Positions 1 to 8,270 of a stretch of DNA of 10,289 nucleotides are shown here, one piece after another. The notes beneath the pieces are model-generated. The model worked only from the letters and a program-made list of their open reading frames with translations. It searched no databases and was not told where the DNA came from. Numbering within the stretch: the stretch's first letter is position 1; each line of letters starts with the position of its first letter. Source of the DNA: Actinomycetes bacterium. GTDB taxonomy: Bacteria > Actinomycetota > Actinomycetes > Actinomycetales > Microbacteriaceae. Both the position numbers and the translations under genes were made by a program. The stretch is taken from NCBI GenBank assembly GCA_023421635.1, contig JAEZSU010000320.1:1-10289 (forward strand), read 5' to 3'.

Positions 1-1049
1 CCGAAGGGCAGCGCGTCCAGGCGAGCGAGGACGCCCGAGCGGGGCGCGGTGACGGTGTGGGTCTCCCGCGGGACGGGCAGGGCCGCATCCGGGTCGCCGC
101 CCTGTGCCGTGATCATCGCGCGCCACGTGTCCATCGCCCGGCCGTCGCGGAGCGCCGCCTCGACATCGGCGTCAGGGTGCCCGGCGAGCGCGAGCCTCTC
201 GCGGGCGAGCGCGAGGGTGAGCTCCACGACGTCGGCGGGACCGCCGCCGGCGAGCACCTCGACCGATTCACGCACCTCGTTGGCGTTGCCGATGGCGCGG
301 CCGAGCGGCGTGTTCATGTCGGTCAGCAGCGCCGTGGTCGCCACCCCCGAGTCGGTGCCGAGCGCGACCATGGTGCGGGCGAGCTCGCGGGCACGGTCCA
401 CATCGCGCATGAAGGCGCCGGAGCCGAACTTCACGTCGAGCACGAGCGCCGCGGTCCCCTCGGCGATCTTCTTCGACATGATGCTCGAGGCGATGAGCGG
501 GATCGCCTCGACGGTTCCGGTCACGTCGCGCAGCGCGTACAGGCGCTTGTCGGCAGGAGCGAGCCCGGAGCCGGCGGCGCAGATCACCGCGCCGACCGAG
601 GCGAGCTGCGCGGTGAGCTCGTCGTTCGAGAGGGCCGCCCGCCAGCCGGGGATCGACTCGAGCTTGTCGAGGGTGCCGCCGGTGTGGCCGAGCCCGCGGC
701 CCGACAGCTGCGGCACCGCGACACCGAACGAGGCGACCAGCGGCGCGAGCGGGAGGGTGATCTTGTCGCCGACACCACCGGTGGAGTGCTTGTCGACCGT
801 GGTCTTCCCGAGGCCGGCGAAGCTCATCCGCTCCCCCGAGGCGATCATCGCGTCGGTCATGACGCGGATCTCGTCGCGCGCCATCCCGTTCAGCAGCACC
901 GCCATCGCGAACGCCGCCATCTGCGCGTCGGAGACGTACCCGCGGGTGTACGCGTCGATCATCCAGCGGAGGGCCTCTTCCGACACCGCACCACCGTCGC
1001 GCTTCGTGCGGATGACGTCGACCGCGTCGAACGGCTCGACCGCGCTCAT
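1..1049 (-). CDS. deoA: Thymidine / pyrimidine-nucleoside phosphorylase, 3' end cut by window edge
   Basis: Cytoplasmic phosphorolysis of thymidine, deoxyuridine (and uridine if of the Pdp type) to free base plus (deoxy)ribose-1-phosphate. About 349 residues are visible of a family length near 430; the reading frame is open to the left edge, so only the C-terminal part of the alpha/beta domain is missing. Seen: phosphate-binding motif KHSTGGVGDK at residues 87-96, the family signature SGRGLGHTGGTLDKLES at 116-132, and ASSIMSKK at 187-194, whose Ser189 and Lys193, with Arg174 in YALRDVT, line up with the pyrimidine-binding Ser, Lys and Arg of E. coli DeoA. His88 corresponds to the active-site His. 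Start ATG 1049 overlaps the cdd stop as ATGA and has GAGGAG eight bases upstream, so translation is probably coupled. Cdd just upstream feeds it uridine-type substrates. The sequence alone does not separate thymidine-specific DeoA from the broader Pdp. Confidence 0.95.
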   Translation of the reverse strand, partial: MSAVEPFDAVDVIRTKRDGGAVSEEALRWMIDAYTRGYVSDAQMAAFAMAVLLNGMARDEIRVMTDAMIASGERMSFAGLGKTTVDKHSTGGVGDKITLPLAPLVASFGVAVPQLSGRGLGHTGGTLDKLESIPGWRAALSNDELTAQLASVGAVICAAGSGLAPADKRLYALRDVTGTVEAIPLIASSIMSKKIAEGTAALVLDVKFGSGAFMRDVDRARELARTMVALGTDSGVATTALLTDMNTPLGRAIGNANEVRESVEVLAGGGPADVVELTLALARERLALAGHPDADVEAALRDGRAMDTWRAMITAQGGDPDAALPVPRETHTVTAPRSGVLARLDALPF

Positions 1050-1447
1050 GCCCGGTACTCCTCGAGGTCGCGGGGGCCGAACGCGTCGGGCAGCACCTGG
1101 TCGATCGTGCGGATGCCGGACACGGTCTCCAGCAGCATCCCGGGCGTCGAGAACTCGTACAGCAGCTGACGGCAGCGTCCGCACGGCATGATCGTCTGCT
1201 CGTCCCCGTTCACGCAGACGAATGCGACGAGCCGGCCGCCCCCGCTCATGTGCAGGTCGCCCACGAGCACGCACTCGGCGCACAGCCCCACCCCGTAGGA
1301 CGCGTTCTCGACGTTGCACCCGGACACGATCCGGCCGTCGTCGGTGAGCGCCGCGGCGCCCACGCGGTAGTCCGAGTACGGCGCGTAAGCCTTGGTCATG
1401 GCGTCGACGGCCGCTGCACGCAGCGCCGTCCAGTCGATGTCGGTCAA
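1046..1447 (-). CDS. cdd: Cytidine deaminase, small tetrameric zinc type
   Basis: Hydrolytic deamination of cytidine and deoxycytidine to uridine and deoxyuridine in the cytoplasm. The protein has 133 residues, the normal size of the homotetrameric class with one domain per subunit. Seen: substrate-binding CNVENASYG at 44-52, the CAE motif with zinc ligand Cys56 and catalytic proton shuttle Glu58, and PCGRC at 88-92 supplying zinc ligands Cys89 and Cys92. The Cys-Cys-Cys zinc set is typical of this class. The start is TTG at 1447: no ATG or GTG gives the expected MTDIDW-like N-terminus, and GGAGG sits six bases upstream at 1454-1458. It lies 22 bases after the second permease, and that gap holds only the ribosome site. 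Its stop overlaps the deoA start. Together with deoA this forms the catabolic end of the nucleoside uptake operon. Confidence 0.96.
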   Translation of the reverse strand: MTDIDWTALRAAAVDAMTKAYAPYSDYRVGAAALTDDGRIVSGCNVENASYGVGLCAECVLVGDLHMSGGGRLVAFVCVNGDEQTIMPCGRCRQLLYEFSTPGMLLETVSGIRTIDQVLPDAFGPRDLEEYRA

Positions 1448-1469
1448 CGTGACCCTCCGGGTGCGGGCC

Positions 1470-2767
1470 TCAGCCCTTGATGTACGGCTTGCCGGCGGCG
1501 GCAGGTCCTCTGACCTTGCCCACCAGTCCCGCCACGGCGAAGATCGTGACGACGTACGGCAGCATGAGCATGAATTCGCTCGGCACGGGGGAACCGATGA
1601 CCCCGAGCGTGTTCTGCAGGTTGGACGCGAACCCGAACAGCAGCGCCGCGAGCGTCGCGCGCACCGGGTCCCAGCGCCCGAAGATGACCGCCGCGAGCGC
1701 GATGTAGCCGGCGCCCGCCGTCATCTCCTTGTTGAACGCGCCGACCGAGCCGAGCGTGAAGAACGCGCCACCGAGGCCGGCGATGGCCCCGGCGAGCGAG
1801 ACGTTCCAGAACCGGGTGCGGCCGATGTTGATGCCGACCGTGTCCGCAGCCTGCGGGTGCTCACCCACGGCACGCAGCCGCAGGCCCCACTTGGTGTGGA
1901 AGAGCCCGATGTACACGAGCACGACGAGCGCGTACATGATGTAGACGATCACGGTCTGCCGGAACAGCATCGGACCGATGAGCGGGATGTCGCCGAGCAC
2001 CGGGATGCTGATGCGCGAAAAGCGCGGCGGCTGGTTCAGGGCTCCGCCGTTCGCGGTGAGCACCTGCGAGTAGAGGAAGCTCGTGAGGCCGACGACGAGC
2101 ACGTTCAGCACGACACCGACGATGACCTGGTCGACGAAGTACTTGATCGAGAACGCGGCCAGCGCGAACGAGACGAGCATGCCGGCGAGGGCAGCGGCCA
2201 CGAGGCCGATGAAGGGGTTGCCGGTGATCGAGGCGACGACCGCGGACGTGAAGGCGCCGGCGAGCAGCTGCCCCTCGATCGCGATGTTGACCACGCCGAC
2301 GCGTTCGCTGATGACCCCGCCCATGGCGCCGTAGATGAGCGGCACGGAGAGGCTGAGGGCACCTGCGAGCAGCCCCGGCATCGGGATGACGTGGGTCTTG
2401 GCGCCGGCGGCGGCCCAGGCGAGGAACCCGATCACGAACAGGATCGCGAAGACGACCGTGAGCCACAGCGGCACGCGGCGCCGGGCCCGCACGAGCAGCG
2501 CGGCCGCCACCGTGATCGCGGCGAGCGCGACGACCACGACGATGCCGGTGGTGCGCCCGTCGAGGGTCACCTCGGGAAGCTGGATGAGATCGCCCTCCGA
2601 GGAGAGGCGGAACACCGCTTCGCCCCCGGACGTGGCGAGGAGGAACAGCACCGCCGCGAGGAGCGTGACGACGCCGTAGATGATCGGCGCCTTCCAGCTC
2701 ACGACGACGGTGACGGCCAGCGCCCGCGGCGAGGGCGATGCGTGCTCGTGCTGGGTGGGGGTGGCGG

Positions 2768-2771
<4 letters not shown>
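1470..2771 (-). CDS. Nucleoside ABC transporter permease 2 (NupQ/YufQ-like, BPD_transp_2 family)
   Basis: Second membrane subunit of the BMP-type nucleoside importer. The protein has 433 residues and many hydrophobic helices. The family core is clear: SERVGVVNIAIEGQLLAGAF at about 155-174 (the conserved xNIxIEGQ/M stretch of this permease class) and the cytoplasmic loop LRAVGEHPQAADTVGIN at 299-315 that contacts the ATPase. Compared with the roughly 320-residue Firmicutes homologues there is an N-terminal extension of about 110-125 residues with around three extra hydrophobic segments (near 27-47, 76-95 and 102-122) and a polar linker between them. Start ATG 2771 overlaps the stop of permease 1 as ATGA; GAAGGGA lies about seven bases upstream inside that gene. 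Specificity for nucleosides is inferred from the lipoprotein, cdd and deoA around it, since the family also includes simple-sugar permeases. Confidence 0.93.
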
Positions 2772-4083
<1,312 letters not shown>

Positions 4084-4087
<4 letters not shown>

Positions 4088-5607
4088 GCGGCGGCCCCTT
4101 CGATGGTGCTGGGCGACTCGCCGGCCATCATGAGGCCGAGGACGTCGCGGGGGGTGTCGCCGGGGACGATGCCGACGACCTTGCCGCGGTACATCACCAT
4201 GATGCGGTCGGCGAGGGCCAGCACCTCGTCGAGCTCGGTCGAGACGACGATCACGGGCACGCCGGCGTCGCGGGTGTCGACGATGCGCTTGTGGATGAAC
4301 TCGATCGAGCCGACGTCCACGCCGCGCGTGGGCTGGGCGGCGACGAGCAGGCGCAGCTCACGGCTGAGCTCGCGGGCGAGCACGACCTTCTGCTGGTTGC
4401 CGCCGGAGAGCCGGCCGACGTGCGTCTGCGCGGAGGGGGTCCGCACGTCGAACTCCTCGATCTTCTCCTGCGCGAACCGGTCGAGCTCCTTCAGCTGCAG
4501 GTTCCAGGCCTTGACGAACGGTGCGGCGTCGGAGCGGTCGAGCATGAGGTTCTCGGCGATGGTGAACTCGCCCACGAGGCCGTCGACGTTGCGGTCCTCC
4601 GGCACGAAGCCGACGCCCTGGTCGAGGATGCCGCGGACGCTCCGGCCGGTGAGCTCGGTCTCGTCCAGCCGGATCGAGCCCTGCACCCGCGGCTGGAGTC
4701 CGAGGAGCGCCTCGGTGAGCTCGGTCTGGCCGTTGCCCTGCACGCCTGCGACCGCCAGGATCTCCCCGCGCTGCACGTCGAAGCTCACGTCGTTGACGAC
4801 GAGCTGCCCCAGCGGGTCGATGACGGTGAGCCCGTCGACCACGAGGCCGGTGCCGGCGAGCGTCGGCGCCTCCTTCTGTACGGTCAGCTCGACCGAGCGG
4901 CCCACCATGAGCGACGCGAGCTCGGCATTGGATGCGGTGGGCGAGGCCTCGCCGACGACCTTGCCGAGCCGGATGACGGTGATGCGGTCCGCGACCTCGC
5001 GGACCTCGCGGAGCTTGTGGGTGATGAACACGATCGAGGTGCCGGCGTCCTTGAGCTGACGCATGATCGCCATCAGCTCGTCGGTCTCCTGCGGGGTGAG
5101 GACGGCCGTGGGCTCGTCGAACACCAGCACGCGGGCGTCGCGCGAGAGCGCCTTGATGATCTCCACGCGCTGCTGCACGCCGACCGGCAGGTCCTCCACG
5201 AGCGCGTCGGGGTCGAGGTCGAACCCGAAGCGGGTGGAGATCTCCCGCACCTTGGCCCTGGCCGCGTTCAGGTCGAGCCGGCCCCCGAAGCGGGTCTCCT
5301 CGTGGCCGAGCATGACGTTCTCGGCGACGGTGAACACCGGGATCAGCATGAAGTGCTGGTGGACCATGCCGATGCCGGCGCGCATCGCGTCGCCGGGCCC
5401 GGCGAAGTGCTGCACCTGGTCGTCGAGGAGGATTTCGCCGCCGTCGGCCTGGTAGAGCCCGTAGAGCACGTTCATCAGCGTGGACTTGCCTGCGCCGTTC
5501 TCGCCGAGCAGGCAGTGGATCTCGCCCGGCTCGACCGTGAGGTCGATGTGGTCGTTGGCCACGAGAGACCCGAACGTCTTCGTGATGCCTCGGAGCTCGA
5601 GTTTCAT
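4084..5607 (-). CDS. Nucleoside ABC transporter ATPase with two nucleotide-binding domains (NupO/YufO-like)
   Basis: Cytoplasmic motor of the importer, 507 residues, two ABC domains in one chain as in ribose and BMP-type systems. Domain 1: Walker A GENGAGKST at 35-43, Q-loop VHQHF around 82-86, a divergent signature LPVGVQQR at 140-147, Walker B VLVFDEPT at 160-167, switch His197. Domain 2: Walker A GVQGNGQTE at 288-296 with Gln in place of the usual Lys, canonical signature LSGGNQQK at 400-407, and LLVAAQPTRGVDVG at 420-433 where the Walker B Asp-Glu is replaced by Ala-Gln. The AAQPTRG form is, to my knowledge, usual in this subfamily, so hydrolysis is probably asymmetric. Start ATG 5607 has AGGA seven bases upstream. 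TAGGAT also lies six bases before it, the spacing of a leaderless promoter. A 95-base gap with a hairpin separates it from bmp. Confidence 0.96.
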
Positions 5608-5655
5608 ACGTCGATCCTATGTCGGTGGGGATTCGCCCCGTCACCGGGGAATGTG

Positions 5656-5688
5656 GGAGGGGAGGCCGGCTGCGCCGACCTCCCCTCC
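5656..5688 (-). terminator. Strong intercistronic hairpin between bmp and the ATPase gene
   Basis: Arms 5656-5670 and 5674-5688 are complementary over 15 pairs with a three-base loop. On the minus-strand RNA the only non-Watson-Crick pair is a G-U (5666/5678), so the stem is fully paired in the sense of transcription and not in the other. It begins 14 bases after the bmp stop. No U tract follows (next bases CACATTCCCC), so a complete intrinsic terminator is not certain; a partial terminator or a block to 3' exonuclease is more likely. Such elements commonly keep binding-protein mRNA in excess over membrane-subunit mRNA. Confidence 0.6.
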
Positions 5689-5702
5689 GTGGTTGCCCGC
5701 GA

Positions 5703-6779
5703 TCACTCGGCCAGGTAGGACTCCACGGTGATGTCACCGTCGATGATGGCCTGCTTCAGCTCGTCGAGCTTGGCGGCGAGGTCCGCCGGTACCTTGTCGG
5801 CCCAGTCGTGGAAGTCGGCGATGCCGACGCCGTCGTTGGCGAGGGTGCCCACGAACGGCTCGTTGTCGAACTCGCCGTTGCCGGCCGCGAGGACGGTGTC
5901 GTACACACCCACGTCGATGCTCTTGAGGATCGACGTGAGCAGCAGCGGGCCGACCGAGGGGTCGGTCTCGAACACGTCGGCGTCGACACCGATGAGGGCG
6001 ATGTCCTTGCCGGAGTCCTCGATCGCCGCGGCTGCGGACTGGTAGATCGGGCCGCCGACGGGGAGGATGATGTCCGCGTTCTGGTCGATGAGCCCCTGCG
6101 CGATCTGGCGAGCGGTGTCGTTCGCCTCGAAGCCGCCGGTGAAGGAGTCGAGACCGAGCACCTGCACCGAGGTGCCGTTCTCGGTGTTGTAGTAGTCGAC
6201 GCCCTGGGCGAAGCCGTCCATGAAGATCGTCACGGTCGGGATGTCCATGCCGCCGAAGGTGCCGACGACGCCGGTCTGGCTGACACCGGCCGACAGGTAG
6301 CCGGCGAGGAACGCGGCCTGCGCGGTGTCGAAGATGATCGGCTTGATGTTGTCGGCGTCGGTGTTGCCGTCGAAGTCGGTGTCGACGATGTCGTCGATGG
6401 AGACGTACTCGACATCGGGGTTCGCCTGTGCAGACGCCGACGCGGCGTCGGCGAGCAGGAAGCCAACGGTGATGATCGTCGAGCAGCCCTGGTCGACCAG
6501 GCTCTGCACGTTCGACTCGAAGTCGGTCTCGGACTGCGACTCGACCGTCTTGTACTCCACGCCGAGCTCGTCGGCGGCGGCCTCCAGGCCCTCGAAGCCG
6601 AGCTGGTTGAACGACTTGTCGTCGAACCCGCCGGAGTCGGAGACCATGCAGGGCAGGTAGTCGGATGCGGCGTCGCCGGAGCTCGAGCCTTCGGGGGCGG
6701 AGCCACAAGCGGCCAGGAGCGCCGCGGTGCCCGCGATCGCGAGGCCGCTCAGGAGCGCCTTGGTCGTCGTCTTCTTCAC
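5703..6779 (-). CDS. bmpA: BMP/PnrA-family nucleoside-binding lipoprotein
   Basis: Extracellular, lipid-anchored substrate-binding protein that captures nucleosides for the importer encoded downstream. It has 358 residues. The N-terminus MKKTTTK plus a hydrophobic core ends in a lipobox L22-A23-A24-C25, so Cys25 is the lipidated first residue of the mature protein, followed by a Gly/Ser/Glu linker. Family features: DSGGFDDKSFNQLGFEG at 48-64, the hallmark opening of BMP proteins, ITVGFLLADA at 103-112, VVGTFGG at 171-177 and GVDADVFETDP at 264-274, the region holding a ligand-contact Asp in PnrA-like proteins. The mature protein is rich in Asp and Glu. Start is GTG 6779 with GGAGG four bases upstream; it gives a standard signal peptide. 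Nucleoside rather than sugar ligand follows from family and from cdd and deoA in the operon. First gene of the operon. Confidence 0.95.
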   Translation of the reverse strand: MKKTTTKALLSGLAIAGTAALLAACGSAPEGSSSGDAASDYLPCMVSDSGGFDDKSFNQLGFEGLEAAADELGVEYKTVESQSETDFESNVQSLVDQGCSTIITVGFLLADAASASAQANPDVEYVSIDDIVDTDFDGNTDADNIKPIIFDTAQAAFLAGYLSAGVSQTGVVGTFGGMDIPTVTIFMDGFAQGVDYYNTENGTSVQVLGLDSFTGGFEANDTARQIAQGLIDQNADIILPVGGPIYQSAAAAIEDSGKDIALIGVDADVFETDPSVGPLLLTSILKSIDVGVYDTVLAAGNGEFDNEPFVGTLANDGVGIADFHDWADKVPADLAAKLDELKQAIIDGDITVESYLAE

Positions 6780-6806
6780 GAGTCCTCCATCAAAAAAGAC
6801 ATGGTG

Positions 6807-6828
6807 CGGACCAGCGGATGCTGGACCG
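6807..6828 (-). promoter_or_regulatory. bmp 5' leader hairpin followed by a T6 tract
   Basis: Arms 6807-6815 and 6820-6828 pair over nine positions with one mismatch (6810/6825) around a four-base loop. On the transcribed strand nine bases separate the stem from six consecutive T (6792-6797), just upstream of the bmp ribosome site. Homopolymer T is rare in this GC-rich DNA. The distance is too long for a textbook intrinsic terminator; it could be an mRNA stability element, an A/U-rich stretch that keeps the ribosome site open, or a weak attenuator. Confidence 0.35.
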
Positions 6829-6831
6829 GGA

Positions 6832-6851
6832 TGCGGGTCACGTTACCCGCA
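6832..6851. promoter_or_regulatory. 20-bp palindrome upstream of bmp, candidate operator and -10 region
   Basis: TGCGGGTCACGTTACCCGCA is self-complementary at 18 of 20 positions, with one mismatched pair (6839/6844), centred on a CG step. It lies 52 bases upstream of the bmp start. On the minus strand it contains TAACGT (6845-6840), which fits the actinobacterial -10 form TANNNT; no convincing -35 is seen 16-18 bases upstream. A palindrome covering the -10 would suit a dimeric repressor such as a LacI- or GntR-type nucleoside-responsive regulator; that identity is inference. Confidence 0.45.
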
Positions 6852-6913
6852 GCCGTCGATCTCGCACGGCCCCGCGGGCAGGCCGAAATGGAAAGGTTAC
6901 AAACCGTCACGGG

Positions 6914-6943
6914 CGGCCGGCATGCGGATCGCAGTCCCGGCCG
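6914..6943 (-). terminator. Nested GC-rich hairpin after manC, candidate terminator
   Basis: Outer arms 6914-6920 and 6937-6943 are seven perfect G-C pairs. Inside, 6923-6926 and 6930-6933 make a second four-pair stem with a three-base loop. It starts 31 bases after the manC stop in the direction of transcription and is followed by CCCGTGACGGTTTG, so only a weak U stretch. It would separate manC from the nucleoside operon if it works as a U-poor terminator. Confidence 0.4.
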
Positions 6944-6974
6944 ACGCGAGACGCGGTGTCAGGATCCGCGAGCC

Positions 6975-8090
6975 TCAGAGGACGTCGTCGCGGCCCGTGA
7001 GCTTGAGGGCGTCGACGACCTGCTTGACGCGCTGGGCGTGCTCGCTCGTGGTCACCAGCAGCGCGTCGTCGGTGTCGACGACGACGATGTCCTGCACGCC
7101 GATGAGCGAGATCACCCGCTGCGTCTGCGACACCACGATCCCGCTCGACGCGTCGGCGAGGACGCGCGCGTTCTCGCCGAGGATCGCCAGGTCGTTCTTC
7201 CGCCCGCCGGAGATGAGCTTGGTGAGGCTCGCGAAGTCGCCCACGTCGTCCCAGTCGAAGTGCCCTGGCACCATCGCGAGCCGTCCCTTGGCGGCGGCGG
7301 GCTCGGCGACCGTGTAGTCGATCGCGATCTTCTTCAGCGTGGGCCAGACCCGGTCCACCACGGGGCCGCGGCGGTCGCGGTCGTCCCAGGCCTCCGCGAG
7401 TTCCAGCAGCCCTGCGTGCAGGTCGGGCTCGTTCGCGGCGATCTCGGCGAGCAGCACGTCGGCGCGGGAGATGAACATGCCGGCGTTCCACGAGTACGCC
7501 CGGTCGGCGAAGTACGCCTTCGCGGTCTCGAGGTCGGGCTTCTCCACGAACCGCTCGACGAGGCTCGCCTCGGGTGCGCCGTCCACGTCGAGTTCGCCCG
7601 CGCGCTTGATGTAGCCGAACCCGGTGGACGGCTCGCTGGGCTGGATGCCGATCGTGCAGATGTAGCCGGCACGCGCCACCTCGACCGCCTGACGGACGGC
7701 GAAGTCGAACACCCGCGCACCGCGGATGACGTGGTCGGCGGCGAAGGAGCCGATCACCACGTCGGGCTCTCGGCGCACCAGCACGGCGGCGGCGAGGCCG
7801 ATCGCCGCGGTGGAGTCCCGCGGCTCCGATTCGAGGAACACGTTCGGGTCCGGGATCCCGGTGAGCTCGGCTTCGACGGCGGCACGATGGGCGCGGCCGG
7901 TCACGACCGCGACCCGCTCCTCCCCCGCCAGCGGGACCAGCCGGTCCCAGGTGTCGCGCAGCAGTGTCCGCCCGGAGCCGGTGAGGTCGTGCAGGAACTT
8001 CGGCGCCTCTGCCCGCGACAACGGCCACAGCCTGCTGCCGATGCCACCTGCGGGGATGACCGCGTAGAAGCCCTCGATGAGGTTCGCCAT
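6975..8090 (-). CDS. manC: Mannose-1-phosphate guanylyltransferase (GDP-mannose pyrophosphorylase)
   Basis: Cytoplasmic nucleotidyltransferase making GDP-mannose from mannose-1-phosphate and GTP, the mannosyl donor for phosphatidylinositol mannosides, lipoglycans and polysaccharide. It has 371 residues, the length of the single-domain enzyme; the C-terminal isomerase domain of long ManC/AlgA proteins is absent. Seen: AGGIGSRLWPLSR at 14-26 with APKF at 29-32 (nucleotide and pyrophosphate site), FAADH at 116-120, TGFGYI at 156-161, VEKP at 182-185, WNAGMF at 201-206 and FDWDDVGDF at 278-286. Start ATG 8090 is the only start after an in-frame TAG at 8102-8100. A GAGGG is only one base from it, too close to act as a normal ribosome site, while TAGCGT six bases upstream suggests a leaderless transcript. 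It is divergent from sdhC and has no functional tie to the nucleoside genes downstream. Confidence 0.93.
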   Translation of the reverse strand: MANLIEGFYAVIPAGGIGSRLWPLSRAEAPKFLHDLTGSGRTLLRDTWDRLVPLAGEERVAVVTGRAHRAAVEAELTGIPDPNVFLESEPRDSTAAIGLAAAVLVRREPDVVIGSFAADHVIRGARVFDFAVRQAVEVARAGYICTIGIQPSEPSTGFGYIKRAGELDVDGAPEASLVERFVEKPDLETAKAYFADRAYSWNAGMFISRADVLLAEIAANEPDLHAGLLELAEAWDDRDRRGPVVDRVWPTLKKIAIDYTVAEPAAAKGRLAMVPGHFDWDDVGDFASLTKLISGGRKNDLAILGENARVLADASSGIVVSQTQRVISLIGVQDIVVVDTDDALLVTTSEHAQRVKQVVDALKLTGRDDVL

Positions 8091-8096
8091 GCCCTC

Positions 8097-8127
8097 ACGC
8101 TACCGCGGACGCGCGCCGAGATGTCTC
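8097..8127 (-). promoter_or_regulatory. Candidate manC promoter, possibly leaderless
   Basis: On the minus strand TAGCGT (8102-8097) fits TANNNT and ends six bases before the manC ATG, which would place the transcript start at or next to the start codon. GAGACA (8127-8122) matches four of six bases of TTGACA with a 19-base spacer, longer than usual. The -35 candidate overlaps the 18-bp palindrome, so a protein bound there would affect manC. Confidence 0.3.
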
Positions 8128-8139
8128 GACGTCGAGACA
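8122..8139. promoter_or_regulatory. Perfect 18-bp palindrome between manC and sdhC, candidate operator
   Basis: TGTCTCGACGTCGAGACA is an uninterrupted, perfect inverted repeat centred on CG at 8130/8131. The flanking bases (A on both sides) do not extend it. It lies 31 bases from the manC start and 131 bases from the sdhC start, so a bound dimer could act on either or both. A loopless 18-bp perfect palindrome fits a protein-binding site better than an RNA hairpin. The TCTCGA/TCGAGA half-site geometry resembles MarR-type sites, but I cannot assign the regulator. Confidence 0.55.
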
Positions 8140-8178
8140 ATAAGGTCCACCTAAAGAGCGTCCGCGAGACACCGGGAA

Positions 8179-8184
8179 TAGGAT
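8179..8184 (+). promoter_or_regulatory. Candidate -10 element for the sdh operon
   Basis: TAGGAT, within GGGAATAGGATGAACG, fits the actinobacterial TANNNT -10 form and would start transcription near 8190, leaving an sdhC leader of about 80 bases. The hexamers 16-19 bases upstream (for example GAGCGT) are poor -35 matches, so the call rests on the -10 alone. Confidence 0.3.
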
Positions 8185-8209
8185 GAACGCCAGCGCCCGA
8201 GTGACGCAG

Positions 8210-8245
8210 GGGGGTCATGCCCCCGACGGAGCACCGTCCGCTCCG
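8210..8245 (+). promoter_or_regulatory. Tandem hairpins in the sdhC leader
   Basis: Hairpin A pairs 8210-8214 (five G) with 8220-8224 (five C) around a five-base loop. Hairpin B pairs CGGAGC 8227-8232 with GCTCCG 8240-8245 around seven bases. An alternative, GACGG 8225-8229 with CCGTC 8234-8238, uses the same bases as B, so the two exclude each other. The ribosome site at 8258-8265 lies just downstream and outside both. In GC-rich DNA short stems also arise by chance. Confidence 0.35.
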
Positions 8246-8270
8246 CCGTGTTCGATCAGGGAGGACGATC

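Noticed and set aside
1448..1469. Possible promoter or terminator between permease 2 and cdd
   Set aside because: Only 22 bases, with no stem and no -10 form; it is explained by the cdd ribosome site.
8141..8154. A DtxR/IdeR-like iron box (minus strand TTAGGTGGACCTTA) beside the sdhC palindrome
   Set aside because: Half-sites resemble TTAGGT/ACCTAA but are two bases apart, whereas the iron box is a 19-bp site with the outer TTAGG and CCTAA nine bases apart, and the last half-site is mismatched.
8217..8270. An 18-residue longer SdhC starting at ATG 8217
   Set aside because: The added residues are Arg-rich and unlike the family N-terminus, and the G-run lies only two bases from the ATG. GTG 8271 has an ideal ribosome site.
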